Assembly: GCA_039105265.1 (NCBI GenBank)
Contig: JAPFFF010000104.1
Location: forward strand, 1-62,726
Direction: 5' to 3'
Length of the DNA: 62,726 nucleotides
DNA from: Tritrichomonas musculus
Taxonomy: Eukaryota > Parabasalia > Tritrichomonadida > Tritrichomonadidae
Shown here one piece after another: positions 34,301 to 48,200 of this stretch (within the stretch, counting starts at the first letter, position 1; every line of letters begins with the position of its first letter). A program made the position numbers and the translations under genes. Under the pieces are notes generated by a model, which made no database searches, was not told the origin of the DNA, and saw only the letters and a list, made by a program, of their open reading frames with translations.

Positions 34301-36720
34301 TACAGTTGAATCATCAGATTCAACGAGAACTGCAGTTGAATCATCAGATTCAACGAGAACTACAGTTGAATCATCAGATTCAACGAGAACTGCAGTTGAA
34401 TCATCAGATGCAACGAGAACTACAGTTGAATCATCAGATTCAACGAGAACTGCAGTTGAATCATCAGATGCAACGACAACTGCAGTTGAATCATCAGATG
34501 CAACGAGAACTGCAGTTGAATCATCAGATTCAACGAGAACTGCAGTTGAATCATCAGATGCAACGAGAACTGCAGTTTAATAATAAGATGAAACAAGAAC
34601 TGCAGTTGAATCATCAGATGCAACGAGAACTGCAGTTGAATCATCAGATGCAACGAGAACTGCAGTTGAATCATCAGATGCAACAAGAACTGCAGTTGAA
34701 TCATCAGATTCAACGAGAACTGCAGTTGAATCATCAGATGCAACGACAACTGCAGTTGAATCATCAGATTCAACGAGAACTGCAGTTGAATCATCAGATG
34801 CAACGAGAACTGCAGTTGAATCATCAGATGCAACGAGAACTGCAGTTTAATAATAAGATTCAACGAGAACTGCAGTTGAATCATCAGATGAAACAAGAAC
34901 TGCAGTTGAATCATCAGATGCAACAAGAACTGCAGTTGAATCATCAGATTCAACGAGAACTGCAGTTGAATCATCAGATTCAACGAGAACTGCAGTTGAA
35001 CCATCAGATTCAACGAGAACTACAGTTGAATCATCAGATTCAACGAGAACTGCAGTTGAATCATCAGATTCAACGAGAACTACAGTTGAATCATCAGATT
35101 CAACGAGAACTGCAGTTGAATCATCAGATGCAACGAGAACTACAGTTGAATCATCAGATTCAACGAGAACTGCAGTTGAATCATCAGATGCAACGACAAC
35201 TGCAGTTGAATCATCAGATGCAACGACAACTGCAGTTGAATCATCAGATTCAACGAGAACTGCAGTTGAATCATCAGATGCAACGAGAACTGCAGTTGAA
35301 TCATCAGATTCAACGAGAACTGCAGTTGAATCATCAGATTCAACGAGAACTGCAGTTGAATCATCAGATGCAACAAGAACTGCAGTTGAATCATCAGATT
35401 CAACGAGAACTGCAGTTGAATCATCAGATGCAACGACAACTGCAGTTGAATCATCAGATGCAACGACAACTGCAGTTGAATCATCAGATGCAACGAGAAC
35501 TGCAGTTGAATCATCAGATGCAACGAGAACTGCAGTTGAATCATCAGATTCAACGAGAACTGCAGTTGAATCATCAGATGCAACGAGAACTGCAGTTGAA
35601 TCATCAGATGCAACGAGAACTGCAGTTGAATCATCAGATTCAACGAGAACTGCAGTTGAATCATCAGATTCAACGAGAACTGCAGTTGAATCATCAGATT
35701 CAACGAGAACTGCAGTTGAATCATCAGATGCAACGACAACTGCAGTTGAATCATCAGATGCAACGACAACTGCAGTTGAATCATCAGATGCAACGAGAAC
35801 TGCAGTTGAATCATCAGATGCAACGAGAACTGCAGTTTAATAATAAGATTCAACGAGAACTGCAGTTGAATCATCAGATGAAACAAGAACTGCAGTTGAA
35901 TCATCAGATGCAACAAGAACTGCAGTTGAATCATCAGATTCAACGAGAACTGCAGTTGAATCATCAGATTCAACGAGAACTGCAGTTGAATCATCAGATT
36001 CAACGAGAACTGCAGTTGAACCATCAGATTCAACGAGAACTACAGTTGAATCATCAGATTCAACGAGAACTGCAGTTGAATCATCAGATTCAACGAGAAC
36101 TACAGTTGAATCATCAGATTCAACGAGAACTGCAGTTGAATCATCAGATGCAACGAGAACTACAGTTGAATCATCAGATTCAACGAGAACTGCAGTTGAA
36201 TCATCAGATGCAACGACAACTGCAGTTGAATCATCAGATGCAACGACAACTGCAGTTGAATCATCAGATTCAACGAGAACTGCAGTTGAATCATCAGATG
36301 CAACGAGAACTGCAGTTGAATCATCAGATTCAACGAGAACTGCAGTTGAATCATCAGATGCAACAAGAACTGCAGTTGAATCATCAGATTCAACGAGAAC
36401 TGCAGTTGAATCATCAGATGCAACGAGAACTGCAGTTGAATCATCAGATGCAACGAGAACTGCAGTTGAATCATCAGATGCAACGAGAACTGCAGTTGAA
36501 TCATCAGATGCAACGAGAACTGCAGTTTAATAATAAGATTCAACAAGAACTGCAGTTTAATCATAAGATTCAACGAGAACTGCAGTTTAATCATAAGATT
36601 CAACGAGAACTGCAGTTTAATAATAAGATTCAACAAGAACTGCAGTTGAATCATCAGATGCAACGACAACTGCAGTTGAATCATCAGATTCAACGAGAAC
36701 TGCAGTTGAATCATCAGATT
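22390..36720 (+). repeat. Satellite block A2, 30-bp monomer with nested higher-order repeats
   Basis: About 477 monomers in unbroken 30-bp register (CTGCAG at positions equal to 10 modulo 30 throughout). The left part, to about 29.0 kb, is rich in units ending GCAACGAGAA and carries marker units GATGAAATAAGAA near 23190, 25200, 26190, 26310 and 27180, the first two exactly 2010 bp apart. The right part, from about 29.2 kb, has alternating CTACAG/CTGCAG units and repeated marker units such as GAATAATCAG near 30440, 33020 and 34010. The first 2.5 kb is colinear with the start of block A4 at an offset of 22,893 bp. Confidence 0.97.
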
Positions 36721-36920
36721 CATCAGATCAGATCAACGAGAACTGCAGTTGAATCATCAGATGCAACGAGAACTGCAGTTGAATCATCAGATGAATCATC
36801 GAGAACTGCAGTTGAATCACAGATGAGAACTGCAGTTGAACCATCAGATCATCAGTTTAATCATGCAACGAGAACTGCAGTTGAATCATCAGATTCAACG
36901 AGAACTACAGTTAATATCAG
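36721..36920 (+). repeat. Register-collapsed satellite patch
   Basis: In these 200 bp the satellite is still recognisable (CTGCAGTTGAATCA fragments), but unit lengths vary: ATTCATCAGATCAGATCAACG, GATGAATCATCGAGAAC, AATCACAGATGAGAAC, CATCAGATCATCAGTTTAA and GTTAATATCAG all depart from 30 bp. The register is reset from phase 10 to phase 3 modulo 30 across it. Everywhere else the A units have no length change. It is either a true recombination or repair scar, or a poor consensus where an assembly was joined. Confidence 0.85.
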
Positions 36921-39900
36921 ATTCAACGAGAACTGCAGTTGAATCATCAGATGCAACGAGAACTACAGTTGAATCATCAGATTCAACGAGAACTGCAGTT
37001 GAATCATCAGATGCAACGACAACTGCAGTTGAATCATCAGATGCAACGACAACTGCAGTTGAATCATCAGATTCAACGAGAACTGCAGTTGAATCATCAG
37101 ATGCAACGAGAACTGCAGTTGAATCATCAGATTCAACGAGAACTGCAGTTGAATCATCAGATGCAACAAGAACTGCAGTTGAATCATCAGATTCAACGAG
37201 AACTGCAGTTGAATCATCAGATGCAACGAGAACTGCAGTTGAATCATCAGATGCAACGAGAACTGCAGTTGAATCATCAGATGCAACGAGAACTGCAGTT
37301 GAATCATCAGATGCAACGAGAACTGCAGTTTAATAATAAGATTCAACAAGAACTGCAGTTTAATCATAAGATTCAACGAGAACTGCAGTTTAATCATAAG
37401 ATTCAACGAGAACTGCAGTTTAATAATAAGATTCAACAAGAACTGCAGTTGAATCATCAGATGCAACGAGAACTGCAGTTGAATCATCAGATTCAACGAG
37501 AACTGCAGTTGAATCATCAGATTCAACGAGAACTGCAGTTGAATCATCAGATGCAACGAGAACTGCAGTTGAATCATCAGATGCAACGAGAACTACAGTT
37601 TAATAATAAGATTCAACGAGAACTGCAGTTTAATAATAAGATGAAACAAGAACTGCAGTTGAATAATCAGATGCAACGAGAACTGCAGTTGAACCATCAG
37701 ATTCAACGAGAACTGCAGTTGAATCATCAGATGCAACGAGAACTACAGTTGAATCATCAGATTCAACGAGAACTGCAGTTGAATCATCAGATGCAACGAG
37801 AACTACAGTTGAATCATCAGATTCAACGAGAACTGCAGTTGAATCATCAGATGCAACAAGAACTGCAGTTGAATCATCAGATTCAACGAGAACTGCAGTT
37901 GAATCATCAGATTCAACGAGAACTGCAGTTGAACCATCAGATTCAACGAGAACTACAGTTGAATCATCAGATTCAACGAGAACTGCAGTTGAATCATCAG
38001 ATTCAACGAGAACTACAGTTGAATCATCAGATTCAACGAGAACTGCAGTTGAATCATCAGATGCAACGAGAACTACAGTTGAATCATCAGATTCAACGAG
38101 AACTGCAGTTGAATCATCAGATGCAACGACAACTGCAGTTGAATCATCAGATGCAACGAGAACTGCAGTTGAATCATCAGATTCAACGAGAACTGCAGTT
38201 GAATCATCAGATGCAACGAGAACTGCAGTTGAATCATCAGATGCAACGAGAACTGCAGTTTAATAATAAGATGAAACAAGAACTGCAGTTGAATCATCAG
38301 ATGCAACGACAACTGCAGTTGAATCATCAGATGCAACGAGAACTGCAGTTGAATCATCAGATGCAACAAGAACTGCAGTTGAATCATCAGATTCAACGAG
38401 AACTGCAGTTGAATCATCAGATGCAACGACAACTGCAGTTGAATCATCAGATGCAACGACAACTGCAGTTGAATCATCAGATGCAACGAGAACTGCAGTT
38501 GAATCATCAGATGCAACGAGAACTGCAGTTTAATAATAAGATTCAACGAGAACTGCAGTTGAATCATCAGATGAAACAAGAACTGCAGTTGAATCATCAG
38601 ATGCAACAAGAACTGCAGTTGAATCATCAGATTCAACGAGAACTGCAGTTGAATCATCAGATTCAACGAGAACTGCAGTTGAACCATCAGATTCAACGAG
38701 AACTACAGTTGAATCATCAGATTCAACGAGAACTGCAGTTGAATCATCAGATTCAACGAGAACTACAGTTGAATCATCAGATTCAACGAGAACTGCAGTT
38801 GAATCATCAGATGCAACGAGAACTACAGTTGAATAATCAGATGCAACGAGAACTGCAGTTGAATCATCAGATGCAACGACAACTGCAGTTGAATCATCAG
38901 ATGCAACGACAACTGCAGTTGAATCATCAGATTCAACGAGAACTGCAGTTGAATCATCAGATGCAACGAGAACTGCAGTTGAATCATCAGATTCAACGAG
39001 AACTGCAGTTGAATCATCAGATGCAACAAGAACTGCAGTTGAATCATCAGATTCAACGAGAACTGCAGTTGAATCATCAGATTCAACGAGAACTGCAGTT
39101 GAATCATCAGATGCAACGAGAACTGCAGTTGAATCATCAGATGCAACGAGAACTGCAGTTGAATCATCAGATGCAACGAGAACTGCAGTTTAATAATAAG
39201 ATTCAACAAGAACTGCAGTTTAATCATAAGATTCAACGAGAACTGCAGTTTAATCATAAGATTCAACGAGAACTGCAGTTTAATAATAAGATTCAACAAG
39301 AACTGCAGTTGAATCATCAGATGCAACGAGAACTGCAGTTGAATCATCAGATTCAACGAGAACTGCAGTTGAATCATCAGATTCAACGAGAACTGCAGTT
39401 GAATCATCAGATGCAACGAGAACTGCAGTTGAATCATCAGATGCAACGAGAACTGCAGTTGAATCATCAGATGCAACGAGAACTGCAGTTGAATCATCAG
39501 ATTCAACGAGAACTGCAGTTGAATCATCAGATGCAACGAGAACTGCAGTTGAATCATCAGATGCAACGAGAACTGCAGTTGAATCATCAGATTCAACGAG
39601 AACTGCAGTTGAATCATCAGATGCAACGAGAACTGCAGTTGAATCATCAGATGCAACGAGAACTGCAGTTGAATCATCAGATTCAACGAGAACTGCAGTT
39701 GAATCATCAGATGCAACGAGAACTGCAGTTGAATCATCAGATTCAACGAGAACTGCAGTTGAATCATCAGATGCAACGAGAACTACAGTTGAATCATCAG
39801 ATTCAACGAGAACTGCAGTTGAATCATCAGATGCAACGAGAACTACAGTTGAATCATCAGATTCAACGAGAACTGCAGTTGAATCATCAGATGCAACGAG

Positions 39901-42410
39901 AACTGCAGTTGAATCATCAGATTCAACGAGAACTGCAGTTGAATCATCAGATTCAACGAGAACTGCAGTTGAATCATCAGATGCAACGAGAACTGCAGTT
40001 GAATCATCAGATGCAACGAGAACTGCAGTTGAATCATCAGATGCAACGAGAACTGCAGTTGAATCATCAGATGCAACAAGAACTGCAGTTGAATCATCAG
40101 ATTCAACGAGAACTGCAGTTGAATCATCAGATGCAACGAGAACTGCAGTTGAATCATCAGATTCAACGAGAACTGCAGTTGAATCATCAGATGCAACGAG
40201 AACTGCAGTTGAATCATCAGATTCAACGAGAACTGCAGTTGAATCATCAGATGCAACGAGAACTGCAGTTGAATCATCAGATTCAACGAGAACTGCAGTT
40301 GAATCATCAGATGCAACGAGAACTACAGTTGAATCATCAGATTCAACGAGAACTGCAGTTGAATCATCAGATGCAACGAGAACTACAGTTGAATCATCAG
40401 ATTCAACGAGAACTGCAGTTGAATCATCAGATGCAACGACAACTGCAGTTGAATCATCAGATTCAACGAGAACTGCAGTTGAATCATCAGATTCAACGAG
40501 AACTGCAGTTGAACCATCAGATTCAACGAGAACTACAGTTGAATCATCAGATTCAACGAGAACTGCAGTTGAATCATCAGATTCAACGAGAACTACAGTT
40601 GAATCATCAGATTCAACGAGAACTGCAGTTGAATCATCAGATGCAACGAGAACTACAGTTGAATCATCAGATTCAACGAGAACTGCAGTTGAATCATCAG
40701 ATGCAACGACAACTGCAGTTGAATCATCAGATGCAACGAGAACTGCAGTTGAATCATCAGATTCAACGAGAACTGCAGTTGAATCATCAGATGCAACGAG
40801 AACTGCAGTTGAATCATCAGATGCAACGAGAACTGCAGTTTAATAATAAGATGAAACAAGAACTGCAGTTGAATCATCAGATGCAACGACAACTGCAGTT
40901 GAATCATCAGATGCAACGAGAACTGCAGTTGAATCATCAGATGCAACGACAACTGCAGTTGAATCATCAGATGCAACGAGAACTGCAGTTGAATCATCAG
41001 ATGCAACGAGAACTGCAGTTTAATAATAAGATGAAACAAGAACTGCAGTTGAATCATCAGATGCAACGACAACTGCAGTTGAATCATCAGATGCAACGAG
41101 AACTGCAGTTGAACCATCAGATTCAACGAGAACTGCAGTTGAACCATCAGATTCAACGAGAACTGCAGTTGAATCATCAGATTCAACGAGAACTGCAGTT
41201 GAACCATCAGATTCAACGAGAACTGCAGTTGAATCATCAGATTCAACGAGAACTACAGTTGAATCATCAGATTCAACGAGAACTGCAGTTGAACCATCAG
41301 ATGCAACGAGAACTGCAGTTGAATCATCAGATGCAACGAGAACTGCAGTTTAATAATAAGATGCAACAAGAACTGCAGTTGAATCATCAGATGCAACGAG
41401 AACTGCAGTTGAATCATCAGATGCAACGAGAACTGCAGTTGAATCATCAGATGCAGCGAGAACTGCAGTTGAATCATCAGATGCAACGAGAACTGCAGTT
41501 GAATCATCAGATTCAACGAGAACTGCAGTTGAATCATCAGATGCAACGAGAACTGCAGTTGAATCATCAGATGCAACGAGAACTGCAGTTGAATCATCAG
41601 ATTCAACGAGAACTGCAGTTGAATCATCAGATTCAACGAGAACTGCAGTTGAATCATCAGATTCAACGAGAACTGCAGTTGAACCATCAGATTCAACGAG
41701 AACTGCAGTTGAATCATCAGATGCAACGAGAACTGCAGTTGAATCATCAGATGCAACGAGAACTGCAGTTGAATCATCAGATTCAACGAGAACTGCAGTT
41801 GAATCATCAGATGCAACGAGAACTGCAGTTGAATCATCAGATTCAACGAGAACTGCAGTTGAACCATCAGATTCAACGAGAACTGCAGTTGAATCATCAG
41901 ATGCAACGAGAACTGCAGTTGAATCATCAGATGCAACGAGAACTGCAGTTTAATAATAAGATGCAACGAGAACTGCAGTTGAATCATCAGATGCAACGAG
42001 AACTGCAGTTGAATCATCAGATGCAACGAGAACTGCAGTTGAATCATCAGATGCAACGAGAACTGCAGTTGAATCATCAGATGCAACGAGAACTGCAGTT
42101 GAATCATCAGATGCAACGAGAACTGCAGTTGAATCATCAGATGCAACGAGAACTGCAGTTTAATAATAAGATGCAACAAGAACTGCAGTTGAATCATCAG
42201 ATGCAACGAGAACTGCAGTTGAATCATCAGATGCAACGAGAACTGCAGTTGAATCATCAGATGCAACGAGAACTGCAGTTTAATAATAAGATTCAACGAG
42301 AACTGCAGTTGAATCATCAGATGAAACAAGAACTGCAGTTGAATCATCAGATGCAACAAGAACTGCAGTTGAATCATCAGATTCAACGAGAACTGCAGTT
42401 GAATCATCAG
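36921..42410 (+). repeat. Satellite block A3, 30-bp monomer
   Basis: About 182 monomers in exact register (phase 3 modulo 30). The left portion repeats the CTACAG/CTGCAG-rich pattern of A2's right half. From about 39.4 kb the units become simpler, dominated by alternating GCAACGAGAA and TCAACGAGAA ends. The last four units and the final A/B hybrid unit (42393-42422) are the same as the end of A1, so the A-to-B junction itself has been duplicated. Confidence 0.97.
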
Positions 42411-45282
42411 AGTAAACTACAACTGCAATTTGAACCATCAGATTAAACTACAACTGCAATTTGAACCATTAGATTAAACTACAACTGCAATTGAACCATC
42501 AGATTAAACTACAACTGCAATTTGAACCATCAGATTAAACTACAACTGCAATTGAACCATCAGATTAAACTACAACTGCAATTTGAATCATCAGATTAAA
42601 CTACAACTGCAATTTGAACCATCAGATTAAACTACAACTGCAATTGAACCATCAGATTAAACTACAACTGCAATTTGAACCATCAGATTCAGCTACAACT
42701 GCAATTTGAACCATTAGATTCAGCTGTAACTGCAATTTGAACCATCAGATTCAGCTGCAACTGCAATTTGAATCATCAGATTAAACTACAACTGCAATTT
42801 GAATCATCAGATTAAACTACAACTGCAGTTGAATCATCAGATTAAACTACAACTGCAGTTGAACCATTAGATTCAGCTACAACTGCAATTTGAACCATCA
42901 GATTCAGCTGCAACTGCAATTTGAACCATCAGATTCAGCTGCAACTGCAATTGAACCATCAGATTAAACTACAACTGCAATTTGAACCATCAGATTCAGC
43001 TACAACTGCAATTTGAACCATCAGATTAAACTACAACTGCAGTTGAATCATCAGATTAAACTACAACTGCAATTTGAACCATCAGATTAAACTACAACTG
43101 CAGTTGAACCATCAGATTAAACTACAACTGCAATTGAACCATCAGATTAAACTACAACTGCAATTTGAACCATCAGATTAAGCTACAACTGCAATTTGAA
43201 CCATCAGATTAAACTACAACTGCAATTGAACCATCAGATTAAACTACAACTGCAGTTGAATCATCAGATTAAACTACAACTGCAGTTGAACCATTAGATT
43301 CAGCTACAACTGCAATTTGAACCATCAGATTCAGCTGCAACTGCAATTGAACCATCAGATTAAACTACAACTTCAATTGAACCATTAGATTCAGCTGCAA
43401 CTGCAATTTGAACCATTAGATTAAGCTACAACTGAAATTGAACCATTAGATTAAACTACAACTGCAATTGAACCATCAGATTCAGCTGCAACTGCAATTG
43501 AACCATCAGATTAAACTACAACTTCAATTGAACCATTAGATTCAGCTGCAACTGCAATTTGAACCATTAGATTAAGCTACAACTGAAATTGAACCATTAG
43601 ATTAAACTACAACTGCAATTGAACCATCAGATTAAACTACAACTGCAATTGAACCATTAGATTCAGCTGCAACTGCAATTTGAACCATCAGATTAAACTA
43701 CAACTTCAATTGAACCATTAGATTCAGCTGCAACTGCAATTTGAACCATTAGATTAAGCTACAACTGAAATTGAACCATTAGATTAAACTACAACTGCAA
43801 TTGAACCATCAGATTAAACTACAACTGCAATTGAACTATCAGATTAAACTACAACTGCAATTGAACCATCAGATTAAACTACAACTGCAATTGAACCATC
43901 AGATTAAACTACAACTGCAATTTGAACCATCAGATTAAGCTACAACTGCAATTTGAACCATCAGATTAAACTACAACTGCAATTGAACCATCAGATTAAA
44001 CTACAACTGCAATTGAACCATCAGATTAAACTACAACTGCAATTTGAACCATCAGATTCAGCTGCAACTGCAATTTGAACCATCAGATTAAACTACAACT
44101 GCAATTTGAATCATCAGATTAAACTACAACTGCAGTTGAACCATTAGATTAAACTACAACTGCAATTTGAACCATCAGATTAAACTACAACTGCAGTTGA
44201 ATCATCAGATTAAACTACAACTGCAGTTGAACCATTAGATTCAGCTAAAACTGCAATTTGAACCATCAGATTCAGCTGCAACTGCAATTGAACCATCAGA
44301 TTAAACTACAACTGCAATTTGAACCATCAGATTCAGCTACAACTGCAATTTGAACCATCAGATTAAACTACAACTGCAATTGAACCATCAGATTAAACTA
44401 CAACTGCAATTTGAACCATCAGATTCAGCTACAACTGCAATTTGAACCATTAGATTAAACTACAACTGCAATTGAACCATCAGATTAAACTACAACTGCA
44501 ATTGAACCATCAGATTAAACTACAACTGCAGTTGAACCATTAGATTCAGCTACAACTGCAATTTGAACCATTAGATTAAACTACAACTGCAATTGAACCA
44601 TCAGATTAAACTACAACTGCAATTGAACCATCAGATTAAACTACAACTGCAGTTGAACCATTAGATTCAGCTACAACTGCAATTTGAACCATCAGATTCA
44701 GCTGCAACTGCAATTGAACCATCAGATTAAACTACAACTTCAATTGAACCATTAGATTCAGCTGCAACTGCAATTTGAACCATTAGATTAAGCTACAACT
44801 GAAATTGAACCATTAGATTAAACTACAACTGCAATTGAACCATCAGATTAAACTACAACTGCAATTGAACCATCAGATTAAACTACAACTGCAATTGAAC
44901 CATCAGATTAAACTACAACTGCAATTGAACCATCAGATTCAGCTGCAACTGCAATTTGAACCATTAGATTAAACTACAACTGCAATTTGAACCATCAGAT
45001 TAAACTACAACTTCAATTGAACCATTAGATTCAGCTGCAACTGCAATTTGAACCATTAGATTAAGCTACAACTGAAATTGAACCATTAGATTAAACTACA
45101 ACTGCAATTGAACCATCAGATTCAGCTACAACTTCAATTGAACCATTAGATTAAACTACAACTGCAATTGAACCATCAGATTAAACTACAACTGCAATTG
45201 AACCATCAGATTCAGCTGCAACTGCAATTGAACCATCAGATTAAACTACAACTGCAATTTGAACCATCAGATTAAACTACAA
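42411..45282 (+). repeat. Satellite block B2, duplicate of B1
   Basis: About 94 units of the 30/31-bp B monomer. The order of variants follows B1 nearly exactly from the same hybrid junction. The left junction is offset by 22,802 bp and the right by 22,893 bp, so B2 is 91 bp longer. The extra units lie near 44520-44640, where a short run of units has been duplicated and an adjacent CTGCAGTTGAATCATCAG unit present in B1 is missing. Confidence 0.95.
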
Positions 45283-48200
45283 CTGCAGTTGAATCATCAG
45301 ATTCAACGACAACTGCAGTTGAATCATCAGATGCAACGAGAACTGCAGTTGAATCATCAGATTCAACGAGAACTGCAGTTGAATCATCAGATTCAACGAG
45401 AACTACAGTTGAATCATCAGATGCAACGACAACTGCAGTTGAATCATCAGATTCAACGAGAACTGCAGTTGAATCATCAGATGCAACGAGAACTGCAGTT
45501 GAATCATCAGATGCAACGAGAACTGCAGTTGAATCATCAGATGCAACGAGAACTGCAGTTGAATCATCAGATGCAACGAGAACTGTAGTTTAATAATAAG
45601 ATTCAAAAAGAACTGCAGTTTAATCATAAGATTCAACGAGAACTGCAGTTTAATAATAAGATGAAACAAGAACTGCAGTTGAATCATCAGATTCAACGAG
45701 AACTGCAGTTGAATCATCAGATGCAACGACAACTGCAGTTGAATCATCAGATTCAACGAGAACTGCAGTTGAATCATCAGATGCAACGAGAACTGCAGTT
45801 GAATCATCAGATGCAACGAGAACTGCAGTTGAATCATCAGATGCAACGAGAACTGCAGTTGAATCATCAGATTCAACGAGAACTGAAGTTTAATAATAAG
45901 ATGAAACAAGAACTGCAGTTGAATCATCAGATGCAACGACAACTGCAGTTGAATCATCAGATGCAACGAGAACTGCAGTTGAATCATCAGATGCAACGAG
46001 AACTGCAGTTGAATCATCAGATTCAACGAGAACTGCAGTTGAATCATCAGATGCAACGAGAACTGCAGTTGAATCATCAGATGAAATAAGAACTGCAGTT
46101 GAATCATCAGATTCAACGAGAACTGCAGTTGAACCATCAGATTCAACGAGAACTGCAGTTGAATCATCAGATGCAACGACAACTGCAGTTGAATCATCAG
46201 ATGCAACGAGAACTGCAGTTGAATCATCAGATGCAACGAGAACTGCAGTTGAATCATCAGATTCAACGAGAACTGCAGTTGAATCATCAGATGCAACGAC
46301 AACTGCAGTTGAATCATCAGATGCAACGAGAACTGCAGTTGAATCATCAGATGCAACGAGAACTGCAGTTGAATCATCAGATTCAACGAGAACTGCAGTT
46401 GAATCATCAGATGCAACGAGAACTGCAGTTGAATCATCAGATGCAACGAGAACTGCAGTTGAATCATCAGATGCAACGAGAACTGCAGTTGAATCATCAG
46501 ATGCAACGAGAACTGCAGTTGAATCATCAGATGCAACGAGAACTGCAGTTGAATCATCAGATGCAACGAGAACTGCAGTTGAACCATCAGATGCAACAAG
46601 AACTGCCGTTTAATATTAAGATGCAACAAGAACTGCAGTTGAATCATCAGATGCAACGAGAACTGCAGTTGAATCATCAGATTCAACGAGAACTGCAGTT
46701 GAATCATCAGATGCAACGAGAACTGCAGTTGAATCATCAGATGCAACGACAACTGCAGTTGAATCATCAGATGCAACGAGAACTGCAGTTGAATCATCAG
46801 ATGCAACGAGAACTGCAGTTGAATCATCAGATTCAACGAGAACTGCAGTTGAATCATCAGATTCAACGAGAACTGCAGTTTAATAATAAGATTCAACGAG
46901 AACTGCAGTTTAATAATAAGATGAAACAAGAACTGCAGTTGAATCATCAGATGCAACGACAACTGCAGTTGAATCATCAGATGCAACGAGAACTGCAGTT
47001 GAATCATCAGATGCAACGAGAACTGCAGTTGAATCATCAGATTCAACGAGAACTGCAGTTGAATCATCAGATGCAACGACAACTGCAGTTGAATCATCAG
47101 ATTCAACGAGAACTGCAGTTGAATCATCAGATTCAACGAGAACTGCAGTTGAATCATCAAATGCAACGAGAACTGCCGTTTAATATTAAGATGCAACAAG
47201 AACTGCAGTTGAATCATCAGATGCAACGACAACTGCAGTTGAATCATCAGATTCAACGAGAACTGCAGTTGAATCATCAGATTCAACGAGAATTGCAGTT
47301 GAATCATCAAATGCAACGAGAACTGCCGTTTAATATTAAGATGCAACAAGAACTGCAGTTGAATCATCAGATGCAACGACAACTGCAGTTGAATCATCAG
47401 ATTCAACGAGAACTGCAGTTGAATCATCAGATGCAACGAGAACTGCAGTTGAATCATCAGATGCAACGAGAACTGCAGTTGAATCATCAGATGCAACGAG
47501 AACTGCAGTTGAATCATCAGATTCAACGAGAACTGCAGTTGAATCATCAGATGCAACGAGAACTGCAGTTGAATCATCAGATGCAACGAGAACTGCAGTT
47601 GAATCATCAGATGCAACGAGAACTGCAGTTGAATCATCAGATGCAACGAGAACTGCCGTTTAATATTAAGATGCAACAAGAACTGCAGTTGAATCATCAG
47701 ATGCAACGACAACTGCAGTTGAATCATCAGATTCAACGAGAACTGCAGTTGAATCATCAGATGCAACGAGAACTGCAGTTGAATCATCAGATGCAACGAG
47801 AACTGCAGTTGAATCATCAGATGCAACGAGAACTGCAGTTGAATCATCAGATTCAACGAGAACTGCAGTTGAATCATCAGATGCAACGAGAACTGCAGTT
47901 GAATCATCAGATGCAACGAGAACTGCAGTTGAATCATCAGATGCAACGAGAACTGCAGTTGAATCATCAGATGCAACGAGAACTGCAGTTGAATCATCAG
48001 ATGCAACGAGAACTGCAGTTGAATCATCAGATTCAACGAGAACTGCAGTTGAATCATCAGATGCAACGAGAACTGCAGTTGAATCATCAGATGAAATAAG
48101 AACTGCAGTTGAATCATCAGATTCAACGAGAACTGCAGTTGAACCATCAGATTCAACGAGAACTGCAGTTGAATCATCAGATGCAACGACAACTGCAGTT

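Noticed and set aside
27196-36942. Plus-strand frames of up to 3,248 codons encoding LNHQMQRELQ repeats
   Set aside because: Same reason: they start and end at chance ATG and stop-bearing units, on a satellite that is also open on the opposite strand. Kept as a finding but not called as genes.
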